Shown in pieces: positions 37,301-48,115 of a stretch of DNA of 64,000 bases. Made by a program: the position numbers and the translations under genes. Numbering within the stretch: position 1 is the stretch's first letter; every line of letters begins with the position of its first letter. The notes under the pieces are model-generated. The model worked only from the letters and a program-made list of their open reading frames with translations. It was not told the DNA's origin and did no database searches. The stretch comes from Elgaria multicarinata webbii (taxonomy: Eukaryota; Chordata; Lepidosauria; Squamata; Anguidae), in NCBI RefSeq assembly GCF_023053635.1, contig NC_086171.1:18680006-18744005 (forward strand). The letters are read 5' to 3'.

Positions 37301-40300
37301 CGGAGCCAGGTCGGTGTGTGTGTGTGGACACCACCTGCTTTTAGCAGTCGCCTGGCCCAACCGGTGCAGCTCTGCGGCAAGGGCCGTGTAGCTCTGCTTT
37401 GCATGCAGAAGGTCAGTGGAAGCTGGTGGCTCCGATGTCAGTGGGGCTCTGGGTTTCAGTCAGAACCCGTCAGAACTCTAAAGGAGCTATCCAAGGTGTT
37501 GAACCCACTTTGGGGAATAGGATTCACTATCTTGGATAGCTCCTACGGTGTTCTGACTGAAACCCAGAGCAAAGCCACAGCCCCACTGGCATCGGAGCCA
37601 CCAGTCTCCACTGCAGAAGTTCCCAGGTGCTTTATTATTATTTATTTATATAGCACCATCAGTGTACATGGTGCTGTACAGAGTAAAACAGTAAATAGCA
37701 ATACCCTGCCGCATAGGCTTACATTCTAATAAAATCATAAAACAATAAGGAGGGGAAGAGAATGCAAACAGGCACAGGGTAGGGTAAACAGGCACTGGGT
37801 AGGGTAAAACTAACAGTATAAAGTCAGAACAAAATCAAGGTGCTGTCCCTAGCATTCCCAGGTAGGGCCAGTAAACAAACCCTCGAGAGTCGAAACTGTC
37901 CATCAGTGTACAAAGCTCTGAGCTAAACGGAGCCAATAGTCTGAGAAGGTGGCTTTCCCATGATAAAGACCCAGTACCTGAGGCAGAAAAAAGAGCAGCA
38001 ACCTTCCCAGCTTTTCCTTCTCTGATGTGGAGAAAGTAGTAGTTGCGCCATCCAATCCCTAGGTTGTCTTTAACTGTTATTGTCTTTCACCTTTTGCCAC
38101 ATAGTTCAACTTTGATCACTTGAATATTGCCTGTTTCAGAACTGGTTCCTTCAACATTCAGCATTGATCAGATGGTATCACTTCTGAGACAAGAGAACGC
38201 TAAAGACATTTGTGTTATCCAGTTGCCTCCGGAAATGAAGTATAGCAATTATTTTATCATTGTCAGTGGATCTTCTCCAAGGCATCTCCACGCCATGGCT
38301 CACTATCTGATAAAAATGGTACGGCTCATACTTCCAGATTTTTCTTAGACTTGAAAGTATTTCATTAAGAAAGCAATGGATGGTTTATCATGTCTATTAG
38401 GGTGCAATGCTATAGAAGCCCCCGAACATTCATTGCAAGGCAGGAGGAGCAGTAGAGGTGGTCTTCACCTCCTTGTCCTCCTGCCCGGTAGATTTCTCTA
38501 ACTGGGCTTTTTCACCCATTTAGTGATTGTACTTCAAATGGGGAGGGAAGGAGGCTGGCAGAGGCTCAGGATAACTCATATTTTGGCTTCTCATATTCTG
38601 GTCTCCTCCCCTCTTTCCTCCTCTCCGAGATGGGTTTTCCAACCTTTCCAAGGGGATGCATATCAAACTCCCCCTTCCAAAGTCAAAGCGCTGTCTCCAA
38701 CCTTGGTGGGGAGAATCCATGAATTAGTTTAATGTCTATGGGCCATAGGATAGCTTCATTAGGGAAATAAGGAGTGGGCAGTAATATATGAGGCTTGTGT
38801 AACACAAAACTGACAGGTTTTTTGAACTACAATTAAATTAAACATGAAATTATTATTATTATTTATTACATTTATATACCGCCCCATTGCTGAAGCTCTC
38901 TGGCTTCAACTGCTTGGGACTGCAGACAAGTATGCTTTTTTAGACTGTATTCACTCATCTGCAGAAGGGAGGAATTTTATTTATTCATTTTTTTTGCTTC
39001 TAGGAGATGAGACAGAAAAGTTTCTGTAAATGATAGCAATTTATCAAGGCATTGTTCATGGTACAAGCCAACATTTTCCCTGCCAGCTTACCATTGAATG
39101 TAAATGTGAGACACCAGGAAAACTGAAATGGTGGGAAAAGCAACATCAATAAGTGACAAAAATCATGGGAGCAAATAAGGAGTTTTTGAAGTTAGTTAGC
39201 GATAAAGCAGTTTGCTTATTGTGGGGAGTTGGATTTCAGAAAGAAAAGTATCTTACAAAATAGTCAAGTATGGGGAAGATTGGAGAACAACATGGCTTAA
39301 CAAGATTAGAATGAGTGGCATGAAAGTTGTGGGAGGATGCCTAGAAACTTGGAAAAGAAGCAGCAAGAGGATTCATTTTCTCCCCCCAACATCGTAGGGA
39401 CCCCTCTCGGAATTTTGAGAGATCCTTACCATTATTGGCACCACTTATTGACTTCCCACATACTGTCTCATGATTAGTAGTGTGGGCAGAACTGGAGGAA
39501 ACCCAGTAACAGTGATTGTGCCAGCTCAGCCAGTGTGGCTTAGTGCCAATATTGTAGGTGGTCAGTTGTATAGCATGCTTCATATATGTGAGGGAGGTAG
39601 CCACTGAATGCTTAGGACACTCACAAATCTGCTTTTGGCAAACTTTCTAAATTATTTTTGAGAGTCACAAACTTGAGTATTTTATAAGCATAACGAATTG
39701 GATCCAGATTTAGTCATATGTGGAGTAGACCTATTGAAATTAATGACTCTTCTCTGAGTATGACTAAATCCGGATCCAACTCAATGTGTCCGACAGCCAT
39801 TGTTTAACAACATCTACCAGGTTCCTGGATGTGATGTGCGGAAAAGCTAGGGCGTCTTGATTTCCTCCTACATTTTTATCATGCGGAACAGGCTGTTACC
39901 AGGGGGGAAGGACTTGAGCTTCCAGGTTCAATTGCTGGCCTCTGTAGGTAGGGCTTGGAAAGAGATGTGTCTGCTGGGTTTACTAATCTGTCTCTGCCGC
40001 AAATCTTACTCTTATTGGCTGGGCACCAAAGGTACGTGGTGCTACTTGTCTAGTCCCAGGGAACAGAAATAACTTAAGTGTGGATGGAGCTAAATGACTT
40101 TAGAACAGTACGTACTGTCTCAAATACTTTCAAGATAGGTTACACAAGTCAACGAAGAAGTTGGCCTTTAAATTGACCTCGTTGGAACACTTAATAGGAT
40201 TCTAGTAATTTTTAGTCTCTTGCACTTGGATATTAACACTCAGGAGCGTGTCTCTTTACCGCGACTTATTTCTCTTCCAGTACAAGCATTTGAAGACAGA

Positions 40301-42954
40301 GTCTGCTTCTCATGTTGTGATAGAAGGAAAAGACACTGACGACTGGCTGTGCATAGATTTTGGTAAACTATCTTTTCACTGCTAATATAGAGACAAACCA
40401 GAATTAGAGGGAGGGCTGAGTATGATTGAGTTGCAGAAGCTGGTTTAACGAACTGTCAGGATAACAGGTTTGAATAGGAAACTTACACCGAAGCATACAC
40501 TGTCATGTGTTCTTGGAGCACAGGCATAATTTATTTATCAAGCGTTGGATCCAGTATCTGCCTTCTGCCATAAGAAAGGCTCTGCTTGAGGAAGTTTCCT
40601 CTGCCTGGTTTTTGGGGAGCCCCCTCCCCCACAACTCACCCCCATTCAGCAGGATCCCTGACTCTGTAGCATTTTCAGGGGACTGGAAGGACTGTGGTGG
40701 GAAGGAGCGGGTGGGGAACTCCACTTCTATCAGTTCAGTTGATCCATTGTAAATCTGGATCCAACCCCATGGTATTAATATCCTACTTTTTGACATGTTA
40801 TGCTGGCCCAGCTTTGGTATGCACCATCCAAAGTACTTCAATTCTTATACAGTATGCCTTTGACTTATGTAATTAGATAAATATGGATCAAATTAGCTAA
40901 ATATAAGGATCTGATGTAATGCAAGCAGACACTTATATCACTTCTATTTTAAATGGTGATCTCAAGTGTGCTTTTGGTTTGCCTGGCTAGAGAGTTGCAG
41001 TTTCATAATTCTAGTTGTTACCCCTTGAGTTAACTGGCTACTTAAAACACAAAGGATACATTGGGCTAGTTTGCACCATCAAACAAGCCATTGTGGCTTA
41101 TTTTAATCCCTGGTGCATGTCAGGCACCATTTCTCCAAGTACCCACCTGGGTGCAGCTTGTATCATTCGAACTTGGGTGGCATGACTTGTTTAAGGGGGA
41201 AACAACCTTCAAATGGTCCTGCAACAGGCCGTGAATGTGCAAATGGAGGAGTCATTGTCTGCCGTTCAACACCAGAGCTATCACGTTAAGGCTGCAGTCC
41301 AATGGTTTCAGTCCCTGCGGGAACACCTGCAACCCCTTACCTCCCTGTCGTTGGGAGCTCTGACATGGGGAAGAGGTAAAAAGGAGGTGGCGCAATGATC
41401 CACAGGATCTGAGTTCCGAAATGTGCCCATAACATGGGGTTTCCACCAGCCCTAGAACTGGCATAAATAATATTCTTACCAATGCTTGCAATTTTGGGAA
41501 ATAGTTTTAAAAAAACCCAGAAAAAAACCAAACATAACAGACCAGGAAGTGCAAATCTCCCACAAATATCAATTCGTCCGTTCTTTGGCTCCAGCAGTTT
41601 GTCTGCCATTGAAGCTGCTGGCTGGGCTTTGTAAATAACTTGCAGTGCAACATTTACATGTCTATTCAGAAGTTCCACTGAGTTCAGTTTGGCTTACTCT
41701 CAGCTAAGAGGGCATAGGATTTCACCATTAATACCATTGTGAAGGTGAAACTCTGGCCAGTCCCATACATCTTTCCCAGTAGTTCCATCTCTTCTGTTCG
41801 CTGTGTGCCGTCCTCCCCACTTAAATCACGCAGATTGGTGCTGTAGAAAGCACAGCTCATCTGGGTGGGAGATATGCAGTGGGATCATACTCCTCCTAAA
41901 TAAATCAATAAACGTGTCTCTTTGCATGTGGGAAAAGGATGTAGTTTTCCCCCACTTCCCTCTCCTCTTGTGCAATTTGAGGAGACTAAATAAAACAAAT
42001 GACCACGAGTGGCTCATCCAGTTTATAGTTCTTTATAGATCTATAAAATTTTATAGACTGGATGTGCTGCTAGTGGTCATTTGTTTGTTTGGAGTGCTGT
42101 ATCATGCGCATTGCGTCACTTATGTATCGGTGAATTTGAGGAGACTGGAAGCTATCACTATTGGGTTGGATCCAAACTGATGCTGGATCAACTGTACTGG
42201 CAGAGGTCTTTCCCACCTCCCACCTTTCCACAGCAATCCCTTGAAAATGCTAGTCAGGAGAGCTGGTGCGTGTGTGCGCGCACACACACACACGCACAAG
42301 GGGCAAACGGGAATCTCCAAAATTGGATCTTCCACAAATAGAGCTCTTCCTCCATCAGAAGGTCCCATCTCAGAGCGCAGTTCCTGGATCCATCCCTTTG
42401 ACTAAACCAGTTTCTTGTTAGGTATCAGATCACAGAAACAGTGGTTTAAGCTAATTTAAATGTTTCTGTTCCTTTAATGTTTAACTGCGGACTGCAGTTT
42501 AGTGAAAAGCAGGGTTTTTTTCTCTCTTCTTGTATGCAAAGGAGGAAGAATGGGAAGGGGGAGTGGATGAGGCTGAGCCACATGGTGACTTGCTCCAGTC
42601 ACTTTACTCAGCCGTACAAGATGTCCAGTGAGCCTTTCTTATTTTCATTTTTAATATGTATACACACACCCACACACCCAATAACCAATGCTCTCTGGGT
42701 GCTGAACTCTCTGGGGGTGAGTAGAAGTTTTACTTGGGGCAATGGGGTATATACCAAATTCATGATTGGCTTACTGTGCTGTTCTCTCACTCACAGGCAA
42801 TATTGTGGTCCATTTCATGTTGCCAGAGACTCGTGAAATCTACGAATTGGAAAAGTTGTGGACACTCCGATCTTACGATGATCAGTTGGCACAGATGCTC
42901 CCGGAATCCTTACCAGATGACTTCATTTTTGGACTAAGTTCTGAACAACAATAA
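37007..42954 (+). CDS. MALSU1: MALSU1, mitochondrial ribosome large-subunit assembly factor (4 exons)
   Basis: RsfS/Iojap-family protein of the mitochondrial matrix. In this family it binds the large-subunit protein uL14m during assembly and hinders premature subunit joining. Coding exons 37007-37289, 38140-38318, 40281-40362 and 42797-42954 join in phase to 702 nt, 233 residues (human 234). Residues 1-50 ([16 protein letters not shown], then Ala/Arg-rich without acidic stretches) look like a mitochondrial targeting peptide; an acidic linker (EDAAGEEQQ) follows. The RsfS domain spans about 100-215: '[19 protein letters not shown]', '[17 protein letters not shown]', '[13 protein letters not shown]', '[15 protein letters not shown]', '[10 protein letters not shown]'. 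The start chosen has context GCGCCATGT; no upstream in-frame ATG exists. Product and synteny are firm. Confidence 0.96.
37385..37630 (+). mobile_element. tRNA-derived SINE fragment, interrupted by a MITE
   Basis: 'gtagctctgctttgcatgca' (37388-37407) is the head of the SINE also seen reversed at 7176, 12465 and 20168. The head continues after the MITE as 'cagaagttcccagg', so the MITE landed inside the SINE. Confidence 0.65.
37414..37613. mobile_element. hAT-like MITE, CAGTGGAGGCTGG family, with near-exact TSD
   Basis: 200 bp, from 'cagtggaagctggtggctcc' to 'gccaccagtctccactg'. Flanks CAGAAGGT (37406-37413) and CAGAAGTT (37614-37621) agree at 7 of 8 bases. The longest copy of the family here, with inner arms 'aaaggagctatccaagg' and 'ccttggatagctcct' type. 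Confidence 0.8.
37632..37850 (-). mobile_element. LINE 3'-end fragment ('gcaccatcagtgtacat' family)
   Basis: Same ordered blocks as 20384: 'gtgctgtacagagtaaaac', 'ccgcataggcttacattc', 'aacaggcacagggtag', 'cagaacaaaatcaag'. A 'cagggtagggtaaa' block is locally duplicated. Confidence 0.6.
38140..38318 (+). CDS. MALSU1: MALSU1 coding exon 2
   Basis: Residues 95-154, first half of the RsfS domain. Acceptor CTGTTTCAG, donor GGTACGG, phase 0. Confidence 0.95.
38850..38905 (-). mobile_element. L2-like LINE 3'-end fragment
   Basis: 'attattatttattacattt' then 'ataccgccccattgctgaag' and 'ctctctgg', the same terminus as at 62565. Confidence 0.65.
39692..39785. mobile_element. Foldback repeat, GTTGGATCC family
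   Basis: Arms 'attggatccagatttagtca' and 'tgactaaatccggatccaac' with a loop of about 45 bp. Larger relatives with the same termini are at 40545-40765 and perhaps 59340-59615. Confidence 0.6.
40281..40362 (+). CDS. MALSU1: MALSU1 coding exon 3
   Basis: Residues 155-181: [18 protein letters not shown], then TDDWLCIDF. Acceptor TCTTCCAG, donor GGTAAAC. Confidence 0.95.
40545..40765. mobile_element. Foldback repeat, GTTGGATCC family, longer form
   Basis: Left 'cgttggatccagtatctgcc', right 'ctggatccaacccc'. 'gaggaagtttcctc' is a local hairpin. Asymmetric middle, no coding capacity. Confidence 0.5.
41985..42090. mobile_element. Foldback repeat around TATAGATCTATA
   Basis: 'aataaaacaaatgaccacga' is mirrored by 'tagtggtcatttgtttgttt', and 'gctcatccagtttatag' by 'tatagactggatgtgc'. 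The centre is the palindrome 'tatagatctata'. Confidence 0.6.
42797..42954 (+). CDS. MALSU1: MALSU1 coding exon 4
   Basis: Residues 182-233 and stop TAA: '[16 protein letters not shown]', '[16 protein letters not shown]', a short 'GLSSEQQ' end. Acceptor CACTCACAG. Confidence 0.95.
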
Positions 42955-43400
42955 TTAGTTCTCTAAACAGGGCAAAAAAACTCCAAAAATGTAATTTGCA
43001 TAAACTGTGCTGTCCTGCTGGGCTTTGGTGCAAGAGAAATGGAGATCAGATAACCCTTCACCAAGAATGGCCAAGAACTCAGTGGCAGCCTTATGGAATA
43101 GATGTATACAGAATACAGCTTATTATGGAATATATGACATACAGAAAAGGAAAATTGTCATATTGCAAAACGCATATTCTGGGAAGAAAGGGGGACTTGC
43201 ATCATGCAGAGATCAGTTGGTGGAACCCAATGGTTGTTTCCGTCAAAATGTGGGTCTTTCCCCCTGCAGACAGTGGCTTTTGGTGGCACAAATGTTTTTT
43301 GCTGTGCTACTATGTCGTTAATGATTTTTTCAGATGAAACTCAGTCTGAAAGGTATGATCAATAGGATGGCTAAAAGCAGAAGAAATAAAACTATGGTCA
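42955..43400 (+). other. MALSU1: MALSU1 3'UTR (probable)
   Basis: No repeats seen. AATAAA at 43384-43389 is the first canonical hexamer after the stop, giving a 3'UTR of about 430-450 nt if used. Confidence 0.45.
43384..43389 (+). terminator. MALSU1: Candidate MALSU1 poly(A) signal
   Basis: AATAAA within 'agaaataaaactatgg'. Confidence 0.45.
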
Positions 43401-44701
43401 CTGAATCAATTTCATTCATTAGTCTTGGATCTATAGCTATAGTTGTCCCTGAAAACATCCGCTTCAATGCATATCAAGCAAGTTGCAGTGAGTATGAGCA
43501 GCTTATCTACAAAGTGTTCTACAAACTCATCACAGTGGGATAATGAGCTTCCTACCTATTTCATAACTGTAATAACTCAGCTGGCCAACTTGGCTGAGGA
43601 TGCAGTGGTGGAAAAATAACTTTGCTGTCATTACTGCTGTAAAGTAGGCAAAGTGTATTTTATTCTACATGCACACTATTCACAATACCCATCTCTTTTG
43701 TTTGCACATGTCACACACCTTTGCAATTAGGCTTGGAAAAAGGCTTCAGTGGAACTCTTTTCAAAGTTTTGCTGCAGTGCAGGAGGGTGGAAGTCACTAC
43801 CCTCCTCAGCCACATTGAGTTTGTGAATGCTCTCCAGGCTACATCTATGCCCCATCGTGTAATGATCTGTCCAGGCCCCATATTACCATCCCATCCAATA
43901 TGTAAATCAAAACAACCAGATGTGTGACGCGTCCACCTAAATGACTGGGACAAGATCCACAGTTGTCAACACAGGCCATGAAAGTTTATTTGCTTACAAG
44001 ACACTAGTCTATTAAGACTAGAGTGGTTCCTGTAAGACCACTTGAACAAGACAAGGCTGCGATGCTATATACACAACAGAGTAAGCCCAGTGAATCCAAT
44101 GGGGCTTACTTCTGAGTAGATACATAAAGGATCCCACTGTAAAATTCTTAAGGGGAGTCTTCTGCTACTGTTGTTTATTTGTGTCCAATACCAAATTCTG
44201 TTCTGATATTCTGTGCTGTTTGTACAGCCATATCTACAATACTGCATCTATTAATTCTCCACAGCAAACACTAGTCTTCCTATAATGTATCTGTATTTTT
44301 AAATAAGGAAATAATAGCAATATTATGCCTAACCAAGTGGTAGTGCAATTACTCATGACCACAGGCATGTAGCAGTTGGATACTTTGTCCTTTATACTGA
44401 CTTCTCCAAAAAACAGGCTGTTACTAGGCTTAAAGGAACACACTTGTGTTTTCAATAGAATTTGCCTTGGGGAACAATTTTTTTGCTTAATTTTAGTATT
44501 AGTTACTCATTTTGTTCTCTGTTCCCCTACTTCACTGCAATCAGTTATTGTGCCCTGCAAGATGGGCCTATTACAGATGTCTGTTAAAGCAGGAATCATA
44601 AAACTATCTGGATGGCTGCTATGGTGCAGCCTGCTGAACAGGGCAGCACTATAGTGCCTGGAAATGTAGTTCGTTTCAGCACAGGTGCACCATATTCCAA
44701 T

Positions 44702-44768
44702 GGGACTTATTTATTTATTGCATTTCTATACCGCCCAATAGCTGAAGCTCTCTGGGCGGTTTACTTTC
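44702..44768 (-). mobile_element. L2-like LINE 3'-end fragment
   Basis: 'tatttatttattgcatttc', 'ataccgcccaatagctgaag' and 'ctctctgggcggtttac', nearly identical to the terminus at 62585-62630. Confidence 0.75.
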
Positions 44769-45260
44769 ATTTTATTTGTTCTTGTACGCTGCATTACAAG
44801 TCAAATAGTTGTATATGTTAAGTCAAGTAAAAAGAGGTCTTAACCTTCACATTTGAAAGCCGCCTCTATATAAAGCAGGTCTTGTTGCTGGTTTACATTT
44901 TCCTGCTTAATTTGCATTATTTGCAAGGCAGCAATTTAGGAGTGGAAGTAAGTATTCATTTAAGATTAAGCCTACCTACATCATCAAAAATGCCATCTTA
45001 AACACATAGTTTGGGATTATGTTTCAGTATAAGTTCAACTTGGGTCACAGGGTGGGGTCCTGTTCCATAGAGATGTTGGCAGTCCACCACTTGGCTACAT
45101 ATTTCATTATATGGTTCAGATAAATTCTTAATAAAACACGCATTAGAGAGTTAAGCAAGCAGTTGACCCCTGCCCCCCACAAAATACCTGGTATATGAAG
45201 TAGCACAAGGTATGAAACAAATTTACTGAGTGAAAACTATCTATGTTACTTGCTATAACA

Positions 45261-45388
45261 GGGATGGGTAACTTGTAGCCATCCAGATGTTTTGGCCTTC
45301 AATGTCCCATCACCCTAGCCAGCATACCAATTGGATGATAGGAGTGTTGAAGACCAAAACGTCTGGAGGATTCCAAGTTGCCCATGTG
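45261..45388. mobile_element. Foldback repeat, CCCTCCAGATGT family
   Basis: 'cagggatgggtaacttgtag' and 'atccagatgttttggccttc' are mirrored by 'gaagaccaaaacgtctggag' and 'caagttgcccatg'. A partial arm ('catctggaagatcacaagtt') repeats at 45440, after an A13 run. Confidence 0.65.
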
Positions 45389-46016
45389 CATTGTTTTTGA
45401 ATGCACTCATCTGCTATTCTAGTGTAAAAAAAAAAAAAACATCTGGAAGATCACAAGTTGCTCACCTCTGATGGAGACCCATTGGGTTGAAGGACAATTT
45501 AAACTGTACAGTATGAATGCGAAGTGTGCACTTGTAGGAGGTGGCCTACGACTGCAATTCCAAGTTCAACCCTAGCAAGGAAGCATCTGAAACTTGCAGC
45601 TATAGTGTGTGACAAGCATAACAGAACAGGCAGTGCCTCCTCTGCAGGGCCACCCTTTAATAAGTCTCAGATTGGGTTCAGATGCCACAGTAACCCACTT
45701 TGGGTTAAATGAGCCCATTGTGGATCATTTGACCCATCATGATTTATTGTGTAGTCTGGCAAGATTTAACCTACGGTGGCTTATTTTCCTGAAAGAATCC
45801 ACTGTGATAACCCAGTTTGCAAAGTTGGTTCTCGTGTTGTCTGTTGGGCGCCATGGGTTAAGTGGCTCCCCCAGAGAGTCACGTGGCAAGAGCGGTCCAG
45901 ATTGCTGCCAGGCAACCCTCTAATGAAAACAGAAGAAAGTGGCTCTACGACATATGTCTATATAGTTTTTTAAAAAATTGTAGCACCTACTGTTGTGTGG
46001 CAAGACACAATGGGCT

Positions 46017-46065
46017 ATTATTATTATTATTATTTATTTATATAGCACCATCAATGTATTCTAAA
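46017..46065 (-). mobile_element. LINE 3'-end fragment (very short)
   Basis: TTA microsatellite then 'tatagcaccatcaatgta', as at 20384 and 37632. Confidence 0.5.
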
Positions 46066-46224
46066 ATAAACTTGTGTGAAGCTTATTAAGCCATCGTGGA
46101 CTAAAGTGACTTCCAAATGCAACCCTCAATCTAAATTTTAGCTCCAAATCACTTAACTGCCTTGTTAAACATCTTGTGGGAGGGAAAACAAAAACGCACA
46201 TGTCTGATAATAGGAGTTAAACTC

Positions 46225-46230
46225 TTTATT
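46225..46230 (-). terminator. IGF2BP3: Candidate distal IGF2BP3 poly(A) signal
   Basis: On the minus strand AATAAA in 'ggaataaagagttt'. The 350 bp between it and the DIRS element are repeat-free and AT-rich, like a 3'UTR. If this is the real end of IGF2BP3, the DIRS element lies inside the last exon. A nearer hexamer is at 52964-52969. Confidence 0.35.
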
Positions 46231-46577
46231 CCATTCAGAGGCATCTGGCAAGTGAAGCTGCATTGGGGGCACATTACAGAGGAGAAATGATCAATACTTT
46301 TGCGAATACTGAAGTCATTTACAGAATCACATCCTAGCTATTTCCAAGTACTCCAAATTACCAAGTCTCAATTGAAAGTAAAAGACATGATTTTACCACA
46401 CTAAAGTCTACAAATTTAAGAGAAATGACAATATTTAAATCAGCAGATGTAAATGCAGCACTTATTTTGTAAAATAAAACTGTAAAATAAAACAAATCAA
46501 TCTTTCTCCAATATTAAGGGGGAAAATATTGGATTCAGACAACAAAAATTCACACTATGACCTTCTCATACTTCAGT

Positions 46578-46756
46578 AAAGTCAGGTTGCTTACCTGTAA
46601 CTGTAGTTCTTCGAGTGGTCATCTGTGCATCACACTGATGGGCTCTGCGCCTGCGCTGAGCTTCATTCGGGAAACTTCCATAGCCTAGAGTTTTGGCGGG
46701 AACCCTGTTCCTTCTGCGCATATCCCCAGGGGTTCCCGCCCACCTCTTCAGTTCCT
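46578..46756. repeat. DIRS terminal inverted repeat (left)
   Basis: Starts 'gtcaggttgcttacctgtaa'. From about 46628 to 46756 it is the complement of the right terminus; the outer 47 bp differ from the right end and are instead matched by the internal complementary region. Confidence 0.88.
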
Positions 46757-46872
46757 AAGTGACCGACATTGTGGCCAACTCAGTACTGAGAGGAAAAAAA
46801 CATTCATAGCATACACTATTTGAAGAGATACCTTAATATACACCAGTGGGGAAGGAGGGTGGGTCGTGTGAA

Positions 46873-46959
46873 TGCACAGATGACCACTCGAAGAACTACA
46901 GTTACAGGTAAGCAACCTGACTTTCTTCTTCGTGGTCTCTGTGCATCACACTGATGGGC
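46873..46959. repeat. DIRS internal complementary region
   Basis: The left half ('gcacagatgaccactcgaag' to 'gcaacctgac') is the complement of the outer left terminus. The right half ('ttcttcttcgtggtctctg' onward) is the complement of the outer right terminus. Together they bridge the two ends, as in the DIRS replication model. Confidence 0.88.
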
Positions 46960-46999
46960 GACTAGCAAGCTGACATACCTTGGAGGTGGGTTGGTGTTC

Positions 47000-48115
47000 T
47001 CAGCGAAGAATCTCTGAAAGGACGGCTCGACCAAATGTGCAGTCTTGCCTGGCACGAACATCGAGACGATAATGTTTTACAAATGTAGAAGGGTTTGCCC
47101 ATGTAGCTGCTTTGCAGAGGGTTGGGAGTGAAACTCCTCTCCCAAATGCTACCGACGTGGCGACTGCTCTTGTCGAATGTGACCTGACCTGTATCGGGAC
47201 AGGTAGCTTTTCAATGTCATATGCCAACTTTATAGTGTTAACAACCCAGGAAGCGAGTCTCTGGGACGAGATTGCTGAACCTTTGGATTTTCCACTATAG
47301 GACACGAATAGCCTCGGTGTAGTTCTAATAGGTGCTGTTCTTTCTTTATAAAAAGCCAAAGCCCTACGGACATCCAGCGAATGCAGAGTGGATTCAAGCG
47401 GCGTCGATGGAGCTGGAAAAAAAGATGGAAGGATGATATCTTGTCCTAGATGAAAGTCTGATACCACCTTAGGTAGGAATGCCACGTCGGGGTGGAGCAC
47501 TGCCTTGTCCTTATGGAATACTAGATAAGGTGAATCTATTCTTAGCGCAGTTAGTTCACCCGCCCTTCTAGCTGACGTAATTGCCACCAAAAAGGCTAAT
47601 TTGAAAGACAAAAGTCTGAGATCGGTAGTTGCAAGTGGTTCAAAGGGGGATTTTGTGAGAGCATGAAGGACCACAGACAAACTCCATGCAGGGACTATAG
47701 ATCTAGACATCCCAGATGTGTTACGTAGGCCCTTCAGGAAACTTTTCACGAGTGGGTGAGATGAAAGAGGGTAGACGTTTGTATGTCTTTGATATGCCGC
47801 AATGGCTGATAAATAGACCCTTATGGAGGTAAGTTTAAGTCCAGATTGATGGAGCGAATATAGGAACTCCAGGACCTGAGGTACTGAGGCTGTCAGTGGT
47901 TGAAAATTTTTATTTTGGGCGAAGAGTGAAAAACTCTTCCACTTAGCTAAATAGGAACGGCGTGTAGCTGGTTTTCTGGATTCAGTTATTATTTGACGTA
48001 TCGGTTCAGGTAAGGAGGAGTAATCTAACGTATGATCCTCCAGGCAGTTAATCGTGTTGTTTGAACATTCGGGTGCCTGATTTGTCCTTGGTGTGTTGTC
48101 AGGAGATCTGGCAGT
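47000..48115 (-). mobile_element. DIRS part: tyrosine recombinase
   Basis: Phage-integrase-like fold with the expected R...HxxR...Y residues ('ARRAGEL', 'RSHSTRA', 'FVKHYRLD'). This enzyme replaces the DDE integrase of LTR elements. It overlaps the end of the reverse transcriptase region in a different frame. Confidence 0.88.

Larger units (their letters stand above)
37290..38139 (+). other. MALSU1: MALSU1 intron 1 (stack of nested repeats)
   Basis: Contains a tRNA-SINE fragment interrupted by a MITE (37385-37630) followed by a LINE 3' end (37632-37850). The last 290 bp look unique. Confidence 0.75.
38319..40280 (+). other. MALSU1: MALSU1 intron 2
   Basis: L2-like LINE 3' end at 38850-38905 and a foldback repeat at 39692-39785 ('ttggatccagatttagtcat' against 'gactaaatccggatccaact'). 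Otherwise unique-looking. Confidence 0.7.
40363..42796 (+). other. MALSU1: MALSU1 intron 3
   Basis: Foldback repeat at 40545-40765. A self-complementary stretch at 41990-42085: 'aacaaatgaccacgagtgg' pairs with 'agtggtcatttgttt' around 'tatagatctata', another foldback. A (CA)n run lies at 42279-42297, with CA-rich sequence near 42660. Confidence 0.65.
43401..46224. other. MALSU1-IGF2BP3 convergent intergenic region
   Basis: No gene seen. Holds a short copy of the 'gggagtaagcc'-type repeat near 44080-44125, an L2-like 3' end (44702), a foldback repeat (45261), a second foldback-like region with 'cactttgggttaaatgagc' (45665-45850) and a LINE 3' end (46017). Confidence 0.65.

Noticed and set aside
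36795-37404. Minus-strand ORFs of 174-179 codons over the CpG island
   Set aside because: GC-rich DNA has few stops; all three frames are open antisense to MALSU1 exon 1 and the proteins are low-complexity Arg/Pro/Ala.
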